Shown: positions 1-8,770 of the stretch, piece after piece
Layout: each line of letters begins with the position of its first letter
How positions within the stretch are numbered: position 1 is the first letter of the stretch
NCBI RefSeq assembly: GCF_023101665.1
Contig: NZ_CP082161.1
Coordinates: 248,001-312,000, forward strand
DNA length: 64,000 nucleotides
DNA from: Bradyrhizobium sp. 195
GTDB taxonomy: Bacteria; Pseudomonadota; Alphaproteobacteria; Rhizobiales; Xanthobacteraceae
Direction of reading: 5' to 3'
Position numbers and translations under genes: made by a program
The notes under the pieces: model-generated
The model's input: the letters and a program-made list of their open reading frames with translations, nothing else
Database searches by the model: none
What the model was told of the DNA's origin: nothing

Positions 1-1720
1 AATAGCCCTGGCGGTTCTGCTGGTGCGGGCGGCTTGCAACGCTCGCCCGGGCTTCGCTGGAGAGCGGCGTTGCGAGCTTCAGCTCCTCCAGGAAGATCGG
101 CCGGGAGAAGTAATAGCCCTGCGCGTAGCGGATCTTGGTCGCGGCCTGGAGATAGGCGAGTTCCTCGTAGGATTCGAGACCCTCGGCAATCACGGTCATG
201 CCGAGCGCTTCGCTCAAGGATTCGATCGCGCGCAGGATGCCCTGGCTGCGCGGGCGCTTATGAATGTCGGTGATGAAGGAGCGGTCGATCTTGATCTCGT
301 CGGCGGTGATGTCGGCCAGCGCCGAGAGCGAGGAGTAACCGGTACCGAAATCGTCGATCGAGATGCCGACACCGAGCTTGCGGAACGTCGGCAGGATCTC
401 GTCCTGGAAATGATTCTTGGCGACGAAGGCATCTTCCGTCAGCTCGATCATGAAGCGGGTGGGAAAGCCGGTGTCGTCCAGCGCCTGCGCGAAGCTGCGC
501 ATGAATTCGGGATTGCCGGCCTGCTTGGCGGCGACGTTGATGCTGATGGTCGCTTCCGCGCCGAATGTCTCGTTGATCAGGTCGATCGACTTGACGATCT
601 CGGCGAGCACGAGGTGAGTCAGCTCGTCGATCAGGCCGAGCTCGCTGGCGAGATTGATGAACGAGCCGGGCGCCTGGATCACGCCTTCGTCGTCGCGCAG
701 GCGCACCAGGGCCTCGATGCCCTTCACGGCCTGGGTGCGGATGTCGACCTTGGACTGAAAGGCGCAGCAGAAGCGCTTTTCCAGGATGGCGAGCCGTAGC
801 GACTGCTCGACCTTCATCCGCGCCTGCGCCTCGCGCTCCATGCTGGCATCGAAGAAGGCGGCCAGTCCCTTGCCGTTGTTCTTGATGCGGTACATCGCGA
901 TGTCGGCGTTCTGGCGCAGCGTCTCGAAACTGCTGCCGTGGTCGGGATAGAGGCTGATGCCGACCGAGGTCGAGGCGAAGACTTCCGAATGGTCGATGAA
1001 GAACGGCGCGGTCAGCCGCTCCAGTGTCGACTGCATGAATTCGGCGACCTCCTCCTGGCTCTGGATCGGCGACAGCAGCAGCAGGAATTCGTCGCCGGAG
1101 ATGCGCGACAGCATGTCGGAGTCACGCAAGTCGCGACCGAGACGCTTCGACAGCTCGACCAGCAGCGCATCGCCGACGGCATGGCCATAATAGTCGTTGA
1201 TGTGCTTGAAATTGTCGACGTCGAGGAAGGCCAGCGCGAAGCGCTCGCCGCCGCGATTTTCCGCAAGCAGATTATTGGCGCGATGTTCGATCACGCGCCG
1301 CGAAGGCAGTCCGGTCAACTCGTCGAAATAGGCCGAGCGGAACAGCTGGTCCTCGAAATTCTTCTGCTCGGTGATGTCGGAAGACGCCGAGATCAGGAGC
1401 TCGCGTCCGGCGAGGCGAACGGGACGATGGGTCGTGAGCAGCACCTGGCGCGCGGCGCCGCCGTGAAGCGCCTCTTCGGTGACGACAGGTTGGCCGGCGC
1501 TCAGAGCCTTGCGGCAGGCTTCGCGGCGCAGCGCCAGATCGGGTGAGGGTCGGCTGCCGTCCATGCCGAGCTGCGCGGCCGCGGCGTCGTTGACCAGCAG
1601 AAGCTCGCCATGCGCGTCCTGCACGGTCAATCCGGCCGGCAGCATTCTAACGATTTCCTTGAGAAAACCGAGCTCGGCTTCATTCGCGCCGGAGTATCTG
1701 TTGTCGTTCATAGAAGTCAT
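1..1720 (-). CDS. GGDEF-EAL diguanylate cyclase/phosphodiesterase, 3' end outside window
   Basis: Reading the minus strand from ATG at 1720 gives an open frame of 573 codons that runs off the left edge with no stop. The first 130 residues look like a PAS-type sensor (ends in a DITEQ-like linker). A GGDEF domain follows, with its signature as RISGDEF near residue 206: the first Gly is Ser, a variant known in active cyclases. The EAL domain carries GIEALVRL near residue 333 and DDFGTGYSSL near 455, the usual catalytic signatures. The protein would therefore make and/or degrade cyclic di-GMP. It has no obvious membrane segment. A second in-frame ATG lies at 1711. The downstream end and any operon partner are not visible. 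Confidence 0.9.
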   Translation of the reverse strand, partial: MTSMNDNRYSGANEAELGFLKEIVRMLPAGLTVQDAHGELLLVNDAAAAQLGMDGSRPSPDLALRREACRKALSAGQPVVTEEALHGGAARQVLLTTHRPVRLAGRELLISASSDITEQKNFEDQLFRSAYFDELTGLPSRRVIEHRANNLLAENRGGERFALAFLDVDNFKHINDYYGHAVGDALLVELSKRLGRDLRDSDMLSRISGDEFLLLLSPIQSQEEVAEFMQSTLERLTAPFFIDHSEVFASTSVGISLYPDHGSSFETLRQNADIAMYRIKNNGKGLAAFFDASMEREAQARMKVEQSLRLAILEKRFCCAFQSKVDIRTQAVKGIEALVRLRDDEGVIQAPGSFINLASELGLIDELTHLVLAEIVKSIDLINETFGAEATISINVAAKQAGNPEFMRSFAQALDDTGFPTRFMIELTEDAFVAKNHFQDEILPTFRKLGVGISIDDFGTGYSSLSALADITADEIKIDRSFITDIHKRPRSQGILRAIESLSEALGMTVIAEGLESYEELAYLQAATKIRYAQGYYFSRPIFLEELKLATPLSSEARASVASRPHQQNRQGY

Positions 1721-1931
1721 GAATCTTGTTGTTTCGGCGCCTTTGCAATGGACGCGATCTTGCGTGGTTCCCTCTTAAGTTTGGTTAAGGGGTCCGGAGA
1801 AATACGGGGGTGTTTTGGAGAAAACTTGCGGCGTTGCGACGCGCGCTGACGATCGTCATTAACAGAGCGTCAACAGCGCATGCGAAACCGCGGGCGAGGG
1901 CCGCGGGTGCGCTTTCACGTGGCGCACGATG

Positions 1932-2897
1932 CTATTCGCTTCGCGGGATCCGGCATTGCATGATGCAATGCAGCCCGGTCTTCAAGTAAGAGATCTCGGA
2001 TTTGCCATCGAAGGCCGACAGTGCCGATTTCAACAGCTTGGTGCCGAAGCCCGGCTCGGAGACCTCGTCCACGCTCGGCCCCTCGGTTTCGTCCCAGGTG
2101 ACGGTCAGGCGGTCGTCGCTGACGGTCCACGACACCTGCAACAGACCGCGGGGCGAGGAGAACGCACCGTATTTGCCTGCATTGGTAGCAAGCTCGTGAA
2201 ACATCAATGACAGCGTGACGGCGAGCTTCGGCGGCAGGAACAGTCGCTCGCCATTGAGCGTGAAGCGGACGTGGCCGTAGGGGCCGAGTTCCGAGATCAG
2301 GAGATCGCGGATGTCGCAGCCGGCCTTGTCGATCCGCGAGATCAAATCATCGGTCGCGGCCAGCGAGCGCAGCCGCGGATCGACCCGGGCCCAGACCAGC
2401 GGCTGGTCATGCAGCACCTGGTGCAGCACGGCATGCACCGTCGACAGCTTGTTCTTCAGCCGGTGCTGGAGCTCGTCGACCAGCAGCTTGCGATAATCCT
2501 CTTCCTCGATCAGCCGCTTGGAGATCCGGCGCTGCTCCGCCAGCATGGTGCGATAGTGCTCGACGCCCCAGATGGTGAGCGCACAGACCGCCCAATAAAG
2601 TGCCAGCAGGGCAAACCGTGCGTGATCGGCCAGGGCATCGCTGAAATTCACGACGACGCCGAGCACGCCGCCGAAAAGCGCAGTCACGATTCCGATCCGG
2701 AAGCCTCCGAACGCGGCGGCAAAGAACACGGCCGGAAAGTAGGGGGTGAAGTAGACGTCGGGCCGCACATGCGCGAGAGCCCAGCGCGCCAGCGTCGCAA
2801 CCAGCAGGCAGGCCACTGCAAACGCAATGCTCAGACCGAGCGATGGCGGCGCCGCACCCTGCCAACCCCTACGGAATTCGTCGATCAGCTTCCCCAT
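1932..2897 (-). CDS. Membrane sensor histidine kinase, DUF4118 plus HWE/HisKA_2 type
   Basis: The 321-residue protein starts with about four hydrophobic segments (residues 20-115), like the DUF4118 membrane region of KdpD-type sensors. A short coiled linker follows, then an H-box DELQHRLKNK (His near 143). The ATPase domain has HELATNAGKYGAFS near 230 and a W-x-E motif (VTWDETEGP), the hallmarks of HWE/HisKA_2 kinases. It should autophosphorylate on the H-box histidine. No response regulator is adjacent, so it is an orphan kinase. HWE kinases often feed the PhyR/EcfG general stress response, but that link is only inference here. The neighbour downstream on the same strand is the GGDEF-EAL gene, 211 bp away. 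Confidence 0.88.
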   Translation of the reverse strand: MGKLIDEFRRGWQGAAPPSLGLSIAFAVACLLVATLARWALAHVRPDVYFTPYFPAVFFAAAFGGFRIGIVTALFGGVLGVVVNFSDALADHARFALLALYWAVCALTIWGVEHYRTMLAEQRRISKRLIEEEDYRKLLVDELQHRLKNKLSTVHAVLHQVLHDQPLVWARVDPRLRSLAATDDLISRIDKAGCDIRDLLISELGPYGHVRFTLNGERLFLPPKLAVTLSLMFHELATNAGKYGAFSSPRGLLQVSWTVSDDRLTVTWDETEGPSVDEVSEPGFGTKLLKSALSAFDGKSEISYLKTGLHCIMQCRIPRSE

Positions 2898-3076
2898 GCG
2901 CCGCCCAGTTGCGATATGCGTTCGAAAATCGATCGGTCCATGAGGATGTTACGCATCCCGCCCGCACAAGCATAGCTTGCCCTGGTGGAGGCAGGCAGGG
3001 ATAGTGTCCGCCGCGGCGATGGCAGCGGCCGATGTTCGCCATTTGGCATCAAATCGTTCGAAAACAGGAACATTCC

Positions 3077-3916
3077 ATGGGCAGGCTCGACGGCAAGGTT
3101 GCGGTGATCACGGGAGCGACGAGCGGGATCGGATTGCGCACTGCGGAAGTCTTCGTTGCCGAAGGTGCCAAAATTGTGATCGCGGGGCGGCGCCTACCGG
3201 AGGGCGAGGCGCTGGCATCGCGGCTCGGGGCCGACTGCATCTTCCGCCAGACCGACGTAACGGTCGAAGCCCAGATGCAGGCCCTGATCGCGCTGGCCGT
3301 GGACAAGTTCGGCCGGATCGACTGCCTGTTCAACAATGCCGGCGGCCCGGCGCAGACCGGCGGCATCGAGGGCCTCGAGGTCGAGCGCTTCGATGCGGCG
3401 ATGGCAACGCTGGTGCGCAGCGTCATGCTCGGCATGAAGCACGCCGCGCCCCACATGAAGAAGCAGGGGAGCGGCACCATCATCAACAATGGCAGCATCG
3501 CCGGACGCCTCGCCGGGTTCTCGTCCTCGATGGTCTATGGCGCGGCCAAGGCGGCGGTGATTCATCTCACCAAATGCGTGGCGATGGAGCTCGGCGAGTC
3601 CAATGTGCGCGTCAACTCGATCTCGCCCGGCGCGATCGCGACCGGCATTTTCGGCAAGGCGCTCGGGCTCTCGACCGACGCTGCGGAGAAGACGCCCGCG
3701 GTGATGCGCGAGGTTTACAAGACCGCGCAACCGATCCCGCGTGCCGGCCTTCCCGACGACATCGCCCATGCCGCGGTGTTCCTGGCCAGCGACGAATCCA
3801 GCTTCATCAACGGCCACGACCTCGTCATCGACGGCGCCATGACCGGCGGCCGCAACTGGAGCCAGCAGCAGCAGGGCTATGTGGCCTTGCGCAAGGCATT
3901 CGATCAGGGGGCGTAG
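3077..3916 (+). CDS. Short-chain dehydrogenase/reductase (SDR)
   Basis: This is a 279-residue classical SDR. The cofactor motif TGATSGIG lies near residue 12, NNAG near 91, and the catalytic Ser and YGAAK (Tyr-x-x-x-Lys) near 150-165. The SDR C-terminal substrate region ends in a VIDGAMTGG-like segment typical of the family. It should oxidise or reduce an alcohol/ketone using NAD(P)(H); the substrate is unknown. The open frame extends upstream to 3032, but ATG 3077 is where SDR homology begins (MGRLDGKVAVITG) and an AGGA sits about eight bases before it. It is convergent with the P450 gene, so a shared oxidative pathway is possible but not shown. Confidence 0.9.
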   Translation: MGRLDGKVAVITGATSGIGLRTAEVFVAEGAKIVIAGRRLPEGEALASRLGADCIFRQTDVTVEAQMQALIALAVDKFGRIDCLFNNAGGPAQTGGIEGLEVERFDAAMATLVRSVMLGMKHAAPHMKKQGSGTIINNGSIAGRLAGFSSSMVYGAAKAAVIHLTKCVAMELGESNVRVNSISPGAIATGIFGKALGLSTDAAEKTPAVMREVYKTAQPIPRAGLPDDIAHAAVFLASDESSFINGHDLVIDGAMTGGRNWSQQQQGYVALRKAFDQGA

Positions 3917-3931
3917 CGACACGCGCAGGGG

Positions 3932-4021
3932 CGTAGGGTGGGCAAAGCCAAGCGTGCCCACGAATTCTTCTCATTGCGACGAAACGTGGGCACGGCGCTC
4001 CGCGCCTTTGCCCACCCTACG
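3932..4021. repeat. Palindromic intergenic element, family A copy 1
   Basis: Inverted terminal arms CGTAGGGTGGGCAAAG / CTTTGCCCACCCTACG flank two GTGGGCA...TGCCCAC hairpins and a short unique spacer. The same arms recur at 17213, 40107 and 57242. It lies between the convergent SDR and P450 genes. Confidence 0.9.
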
Positions 4022-4043
4022 AGACCTACGATCTGAGTGAGGA

Positions 4044-4155
4044 CCCGTGCCCCGGACGCGGTGCGGCGCGAAGTGCCGCTCCGCAGAGCCGGGGCCCATC
4101 TCTCCAAACAAGAGATTCTGGGTCCCGGCTCGCGCTTTGCGCGTCCGGGACACGG
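4044..4155. repeat. Palindromic intergenic element, CCCGGAC-type
   Basis: Imperfect inverted repeat with outer arms CCGTGCCCCGGACGCG / CGCGTCCGGGACACGG and an inner GGGCCCA/TGGGTCC-like pair. It abuts the stop codon of the P450 gene, and a related arm occurs at 49917. Confidence 0.75.
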
Positions 4156-4159
4156 TCGT

Positions 4160-5536
4160 TCACACCGCCTTCACCCGCACCCTTAGCCCGTCCCGCGGCT
4201 TCGGGATCGGCCACATCTGCCAGTCCGGCTTGTAGCCGGGCTCCAGCGATACCTCGATGTTCTGCAGGAAGTGCCGCGCGAAGCATTTCGCCTGCATGTA
4301 GGCGAAATGCAGACCGAGGCACATATGCGCGCCGCCGCCGAAGGGGACCCAGGCGAAGCGGTGGCGGCTGCGTTGCGCTTCCTCGGTGAAGCGCAGCGGA
4401 TCGAAGCGATCCGGCTCCGGCCAGATGTCGTTCATGTGATGCGTATAGAGCGGATTGACGCCGACCGCCGTGCCGGCGGGAATCGTAAAGCCTTTGAAGG
4501 TGAAATCGCGCATCGCACGGCGCGGCATCGAGGGCACCGGCGGCTTGATCCGCAGCGCTTCCTTGAACGCCATCTCGCAAAGCGGCATCTTTTCGAGATC
4601 GTCGAAGCTGCTCGGCGTATCCGCCGCCAGCCCGAGCGCGAGAACTTCCGCTCGCAGCCTGTCCTGCCAATCCGGATTGGCGGCGAGCTCGCCGATGAAG
4701 GAGGTCAGCGACGAGGTCAGCGTGTCGTGCGCCGCCATCATCAGGAAGCTCATGTGGTCGATGATGTCCTGCTCGGACAGCAGCGCGCCATCCTCATGGG
4801 TGGCGCGGCAGAGCTGCGAGAACAGATCATCGCCGCCATGATTGCCGCGGCGCAGCGGGATCTGCTCGCGGAAATAGGCGACGATGCGCTTGCGCCCCCG
4901 TACGCCGGCCGCCATCTGGGTGCCGGGCAGCGGGCGGCGGATCGGGGCGACGGCAGCCGCGACCATGTCGACGAAGGCCCGGTTGATCTCGTCGACCTCC
5001 GGTCCGATGTCGGCGCCAAGGAAGGACGCAGCGGCGAGATCCAGCGTGAGCTGCTTCATCGCGGGGTAGAGCTGCATCTCGCCGGGCTTGGCCTTCCACT
5101 GCGCGACCCGCGCGGAGATGCCACGGTCGAGATCGCTGAGATAGGACTTCATCGGCCCGGACTTGAACGCGACCGACAGCGCCTTGCGGTGCAGCCGGTG
5201 CTCGTCGAAATCGAGCAGCATCAATCCGCGCGGAAACAGCAGGCCGAGCACCTTGTTCCAGCCGTGGGTCGATGAGAACAGCTTTTGCTGATCGAACATC
5301 ACGAGCTCGTTGGCCTCGGGCCCGAGCAGCACGACATTGGTCTCGCCGAAAACATGCGTGCGGTAGACCGGTCCGTATTTGGCGCCGTTCCCCTCGATAT
5401 GGCCCTTGGGATCGGCCAGCACCTGCAACGTCTTGCCGATGATCGGCCAGCCTTCGTCGCCGGGAATGTGCGTCAGGGCGTTGCGTTTGGGCGCGGTGAA
5501 GTCGGGCGCCCTTGCGGCCACATTCTGCATCGACAT
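4160..5536 (-). CDS. Cytochrome P450
   Basis: A 458-residue P450 starting at ATG 5536, preceded by GGAG at good spacing; the longer open frame upstream runs through a repeat element and is discarded. The I-helix carries MAAHDTLTSS (A-x-D-T oxygen-activation motif), the K-helix has EALR (ExxR), and the heme loop reads FGGGAHMCLG with the cysteine ligand near residue 404. There is no N-terminal membrane anchor, so this is a soluble bacterial monooxygenase that needs separate electron donors; no ferredoxin gene is nearby. The luciferase-like monooxygenase gene lies upstream on the same strand, 254 bp away across a repeat, and the two may be expressed together. Substrate unknown. Confidence 0.93.
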   Translation of the reverse strand: MSMQNVAARAPDFTAPKRNALTHIPGDEGWPIIGKTLQVLADPKGHIEGNGAKYGPVYRTHVFGETNVVLLGPEANELVMFDQQKLFSSTHGWNKVLGLLFPRGLMLLDFDEHRLHRKALSVAFKSGPMKSYLSDLDRGISARVAQWKAKPGEMQLYPAMKQLTLDLAAASFLGADIGPEVDEINRAFVDMVAAAVAPIRRPLPGTQMAAGVRGRKRIVAYFREQIPLRRGNHGGDDLFSQLCRATHEDGALLSEQDIIDHMSFLMMAAHDTLTSSLTSFIGELAANPDWQDRLRAEVLALGLAADTPSSFDDLEKMPLCEMAFKEALRIKPPVPSMPRRAMRDFTFKGFTIPAGTAVGVNPLYTHHMNDIWPEPDRFDPLRFTEEAQRSRHRFAWVPFGGGAHMCLGLHFAYMQAKCFARHFLQNIEVSLEPGYKPDWQMWPIPKPRDGLRVRVKAV

Positions 5537-5623
5537 GAAGATTGCTCCGGTTGGCAGGCTCTGCGAGCGTAGCACAATCCGGGCACGGTGATGCGAGAGT
5601 TGCTGGCGCAATTTGCCTCGGAT

Positions 5624-5776
5624 GTCGTCCCCGCCGAGTGCGCAATTGCGCACGGGGGCGGGGACCCATAACCACAGGGAGAAGTTTTGGTGCGAGGCTG
5701 GTAACTCCGAGTCTTCGTACAGCTGCATCCTGTGGTTATGGGTCCCGGGTTCGCGCTGCGCGCGCCCCGGGACGAC
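5624..5776. repeat. Palindromic intergenic element, family B copy 1
   Basis: GC-rich hairpins at each end (GTCGTCCCC... and ...CCCGGGACGAC) enclose an inner inverted pair CATAACCACAGG / CCTGTGGTTATG around a non-conserved core of about 50 bp. The same architecture occurs at 16507 and 39143. It separates the P450 and luciferase-like genes. Confidence 0.88.
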
Positions 5777-5790
5777 GAGTGGAGCAGGAC

Positions 5791-7026
5791 CTATCGCTTC
5801 GCCGCTTCCTTTTGCAGATCCGGGGCGTTGACGGCGGGAATGGCGACGCGGCCGGGGCCGGTCACCTTCAGCGCCTCGGCGGCCTTCTCGTTCTCCATGA
5901 TCTTGGCCATCACCGCCTGTCCCGCGCGCTCGAAGATCGCGCGGTTCTCGATCACGAATTTCTGCGACCTGCGTAGGGAATCGATATAGCCGTTGATCTC
6001 GGGCACGACATAGCGCGCCACCATGTCCCAGCTCCGGCGCGTATTTTCCGGATTGGCCCAGTCGTGCACGAAACCGATGATGGCGCCGACGCCGCCGGAG
6101 ACCTGCATCACGTTCTTGATGGTTTTGACGAGGTCGTCGGGCGTGCCGATGGTGGATGCCGCGCCCTCGACGAAGGCCGTCTTGTCCACGGCCTCGTCGG
6201 GCGAGGAGAATGCGGTCAGTCCCGGCCGCTGCAGCGTCCCGACATTATATTCGTTGTGCCAGCGCATCAGCCCGGCACCGGCTTCCTTGCGCGCCTGCTC
6301 GCGGGTCTCGGCGATGTGAAAGGTCAGCAGCACGCGCCAGTCGGCGCGGCTCACCGTGGTGCCGTGCTTCCTGGCGGCGTCCTCGGCGAACTGCCATTGC
6401 TGCTGCAGTGACATCAGCCCCTGTGTCGTCATCGAGCCCAGCGAGATGATACCGATGCCGTATTTGCCGGCGAGCGTCATGCCGGAGGGCGAGATCTGCG
6501 AGGCCACGACGAACGGCATCTCCTCCTGCAGCGGCAGGATCTGCAGCGCGGCATCGTTCATGGTGAACCAGTCGCTCTTGGCGGTGACACGCTCGCCGTT
6601 GAAGAGCCGGCGGATGATGCCGATGGCCTCGTCCTGGCGATCGCGCTGCGTCATCGGGTCGATGCCGAGCGTGTGTGCGTCGGAGGCGAGCGCGCCGGGG
6701 CCGGAGCCGAAGATGGCGCGTCCGCCGGTCATGTGGTCGAGCTGCACCATGCGCTGGGCGACGTTGTAGGGATGATGATAGGGCAGCGACACCACCCCGG
6801 TGCCGAGCTTGATCCGCTTGGTGCGCTCGCCGGCGGCAGCCAGGAACATCTCGGGCGAAGCGATCATCTCCCAGCCGGATGAATGGTGCTCGCCGCACCA
6901 GAACTCGTCATAGCCGAGCGCGTCGAGCTGCTCGACCAGGTCGAGATCGCGCCGGAACTGGAGCATCGGATGCTCCCCGATCGGGTGATGCGGGGCAAGA
7001 AAGGCTCCGAACTTCAGGCGCGCCAT
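5791..7026 (-). CDS. LLM-class flavin-dependent monooxygenase (luciferase-like)
   Basis: A 411-residue bacterial-luciferase-fold protein. Its opening (KFGAFLAPHHP, then YDEFWCGEHHSSGWE) and the RIKLGTGVVSLPYHHP strand are typical of LLM oxidoreductases that use reduced FMN and O2, a group that includes alkanal and limonene monooxygenase-type enzymes. ATG 7026 is chosen because GGAG lies about nine bases upstream; the frame is open further up to 7173, but the family fold starts here. It is divergent from the MFS exporter and upstream of the P450. Genome annotations often call relatives limonene 1,2-monooxygenase, but the substrate cannot be read from sequence. Confidence 0.9.
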   Translation of the reverse strand: MARLKFGAFLAPHHPIGEHPMLQFRRDLDLVEQLDALGYDEFWCGEHHSSGWEMIASPEMFLAAAGERTKRIKLGTGVVSLPYHHPYNVAQRMVQLDHMTGGRAIFGSGPGALASDAHTLGIDPMTQRDRQDEAIGIIRRLFNGERVTAKSDWFTMNDAALQILPLQEEMPFVVASQISPSGMTLAGKYGIGIISLGSMTTQGLMSLQQQWQFAEDAARKHGTTVSRADWRVLLTFHIAETREQARKEAGAGLMRWHNEYNVGTLQRPGLTAFSSPDEAVDKTAFVEGAASTIGTPDDLVKTIKNVMQVSGGVGAIIGFVHDWANPENTRRSWDMVARYVVPEINGYIDSLRRSQKFVIENRAIFERAGQAVMAKIMENEKAAEALKVTGPGRVAIPAVNAPDLQKEAAKR

Positions 7027-7219
7027 GGCGTTCTCTCCGGCTTTGATTTTTCTGTTCGTTGAGACGGTGAGGCTACGTGCCTGACGGCGCGAACGCAATC
7101 GCGCGGTGTCCCGTGTTGCGGAATGCAGGCATGCGTGGCAGATCCTACCTGCGAGGTAATCGCGGCACCGCATGAGATCTGAAATCCTGAGAATAACGAG
7201 GTTCCAGAGTCATGCACCG

Positions 7220-8629
7220 ATGCACCAGATCGTCACACGACAAGTCGATTCCTCCCGCCGCTGGTGGGTGCTGGCGATCGTCGTCGCCGCCCAGTTCATG
7301 TTCGGCGTCGATGCCTTCGTGGTCAACGTCGCCATTCCCACCATCGCAGTCGAGCTGAAGGCCTCGCCGGCGCAGATCGAATCCGTGATCGCGATCTATC
7401 TGATCGCCTATGCCACGCTGGTCGTCACCGGTGGCCGGCTCGGCGACATCCACGGCACCAGAAATGTGTTCCTGGCCGGTGTGCTCGGTTTCACCCTGAC
7501 GTCGCTGTGGTGCGGTCTCGCGCAATCCGGCGCGGAGCTGATCATCGCCCGGCTGGCGCAGGGCGCGACCGCGGCACTGATGGTGCCCCAGGTGCTGGCG
7601 ACGCTGCATCTGTTGTTCACCGATGAGACGCGCAGCCGCGCCTTCGCCATCTACGGCATCGTGCTCGGGCTGGCCGGCGCGGCAGGCTTCCTGCTCGGTG
7701 GTCTGCTGATCACGGCTGATCTTGCCGGCACCGGCTGGCGTTCGGTGTTCTTCATCAACGTGCCCTGCGGCCTCGTCATCGCGGCTGCCGCCTGGCGCAT
7801 CATGCCGTCGGCGCCGCGATCAGGCGCAAGGCTCGACATCAAAGGCAGCGTGGTCCTGTTCGCGGGGCTGCTCTGCCTGATCGGCCCGCTGCTGTTCGGT
7901 CACGATGTCGGCTGGGCACCCTGGCTGTGGGCCGTGATGGCAGCCGGCGGCGTCATCCTGGCCGCGTTCCTGAAGCTGGAGCATGCGGCCGCGCGCGCCG
8001 GCGGAATGCCGCTGATCGACCTGACGCTGCTGGCGGACGCCGCCTTCCTGCGCGGGCTTGGCGCCGCCTTCTTTTTCTTCTTTGCCAATCTCTCCTTCTA
8101 TCTGGTGATGACGCTTTTCATGCAGCGTGGGCTCGAGATCCCGCCGCTCTCAGCCGGCATGGCCTTCATTCCGCTCGCGCTCGCTTTCGTTGTGGCGTCA
8201 CGTCACAGCGGTGCGCGGGCGCGCCATCGCGGCACCAAGGTTTTGATCGAAGGCTGCGCGCTTCAGATCGCAGGCCTCGCCGCGCTCGCGCTCGTGGCGT
8301 TCTTGAAAGATGCGCCGTCGCCGCTCCTGCTCGCGCTCATCATGATCATCTTCGGTTACGGTCAGGGATTGGTGATGGCGCCACTCTCCGGCGCGGTGCT
8401 GTCAAGTGTGAAGCCCGTCGCCGCAGGCTCGGCCTCCGGGATGTACGGCACCACGGCGCAGATCGGAAATGCGGCCGGAGTGGCCGCAATCGGCGCGGTA
8501 TTCTTCGCCGTCGAAGCGCTGCAATCAGCGCGCGCAGGATTTCTCGTCTCGCTTGCGCTGTTTGTGACATTAATCATGGTCTGCGTCGCATTCCTGACGT
8601 GGATGCGCCGCGCCTCTGCACGAAGTTGA
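7220..8629 (+). CDS. MFS transporter, DHA2 (EmrB/QacA-like) family
   Basis: A 469-residue protein with about 14 hydrophobic segments. The early motif D-x-x-x-V-N-V-A-I-P (GVDAFVVNVAIPTIAV) and the GGRLGDIHGTRN loop are diagnostic of proton-driven drug:H+ antiporters of the 14-TM class. It probably exports hydrophobic compounds across the inner membrane. The start is uncertain: the frame is open from ATG 7172, but ATG 7220 gives the usual short N-terminus before TM1. It is divergent from the luciferase-like monooxygenase, which suggests a role in exporting its substrate or product. No HlyD-type partner is adjacent, unlike the emrAB pair at 50-53 kb. Confidence 0.88.
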   Translation: MHQIVTRQVDSSRRWWVLAIVVAAQFMFGVDAFVVNVAIPTIAVELKASPAQIESVIAIYLIAYATLVVTGGRLGDIHGTRNVFLAGVLGFTLTSLWCGLAQSGAELIIARLAQGATAALMVPQVLATLHLLFTDETRSRAFAIYGIVLGLAGAAGFLLGGLLITADLAGTGWRSVFFINVPCGLVIAAAAWRIMPSAPRSGARLDIKGSVVLFAGLLCLIGPLLFGHDVGWAPWLWAVMAAGGVILAAFLKLEHAAARAGGMPLIDLTLLADAAFLRGLGAAFFFFFANLSFYLVMTLFMQRGLEIPPLSAGMAFIPLALAFVVASRHSGARARHRGTKVLIEGCALQIAGLAALALVAFLKDAPSPLLLALIMIIFGYGQGLVMAPLSGAVLSSVKPVAAGSASGMYGTTAQIGNAAGVAAIGAVFFAVEALQSARAGFLVSLALFVTLIMVCVAFLTWMRRASARS

Positions 8630-8770
8630 GGCATTTGGTGGTTAATGCCTGCGGATCCGCGGGAAATCCCTACGATTTCGTAGGATTGACAGCGCACGGT
8701 CTTTTTATTTTGCAATGCAGCAACTATCTGGTTTGGCTGGACGTTGAACGTCGCCCACCAGGAACTTGCC

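Noticed and set aside
4044..4155. Open frames across the repeat between the SDR and P450 genes
   Set aside because: These frames only cover palindromic DNA, lack ribosome sites and have no protein pattern.
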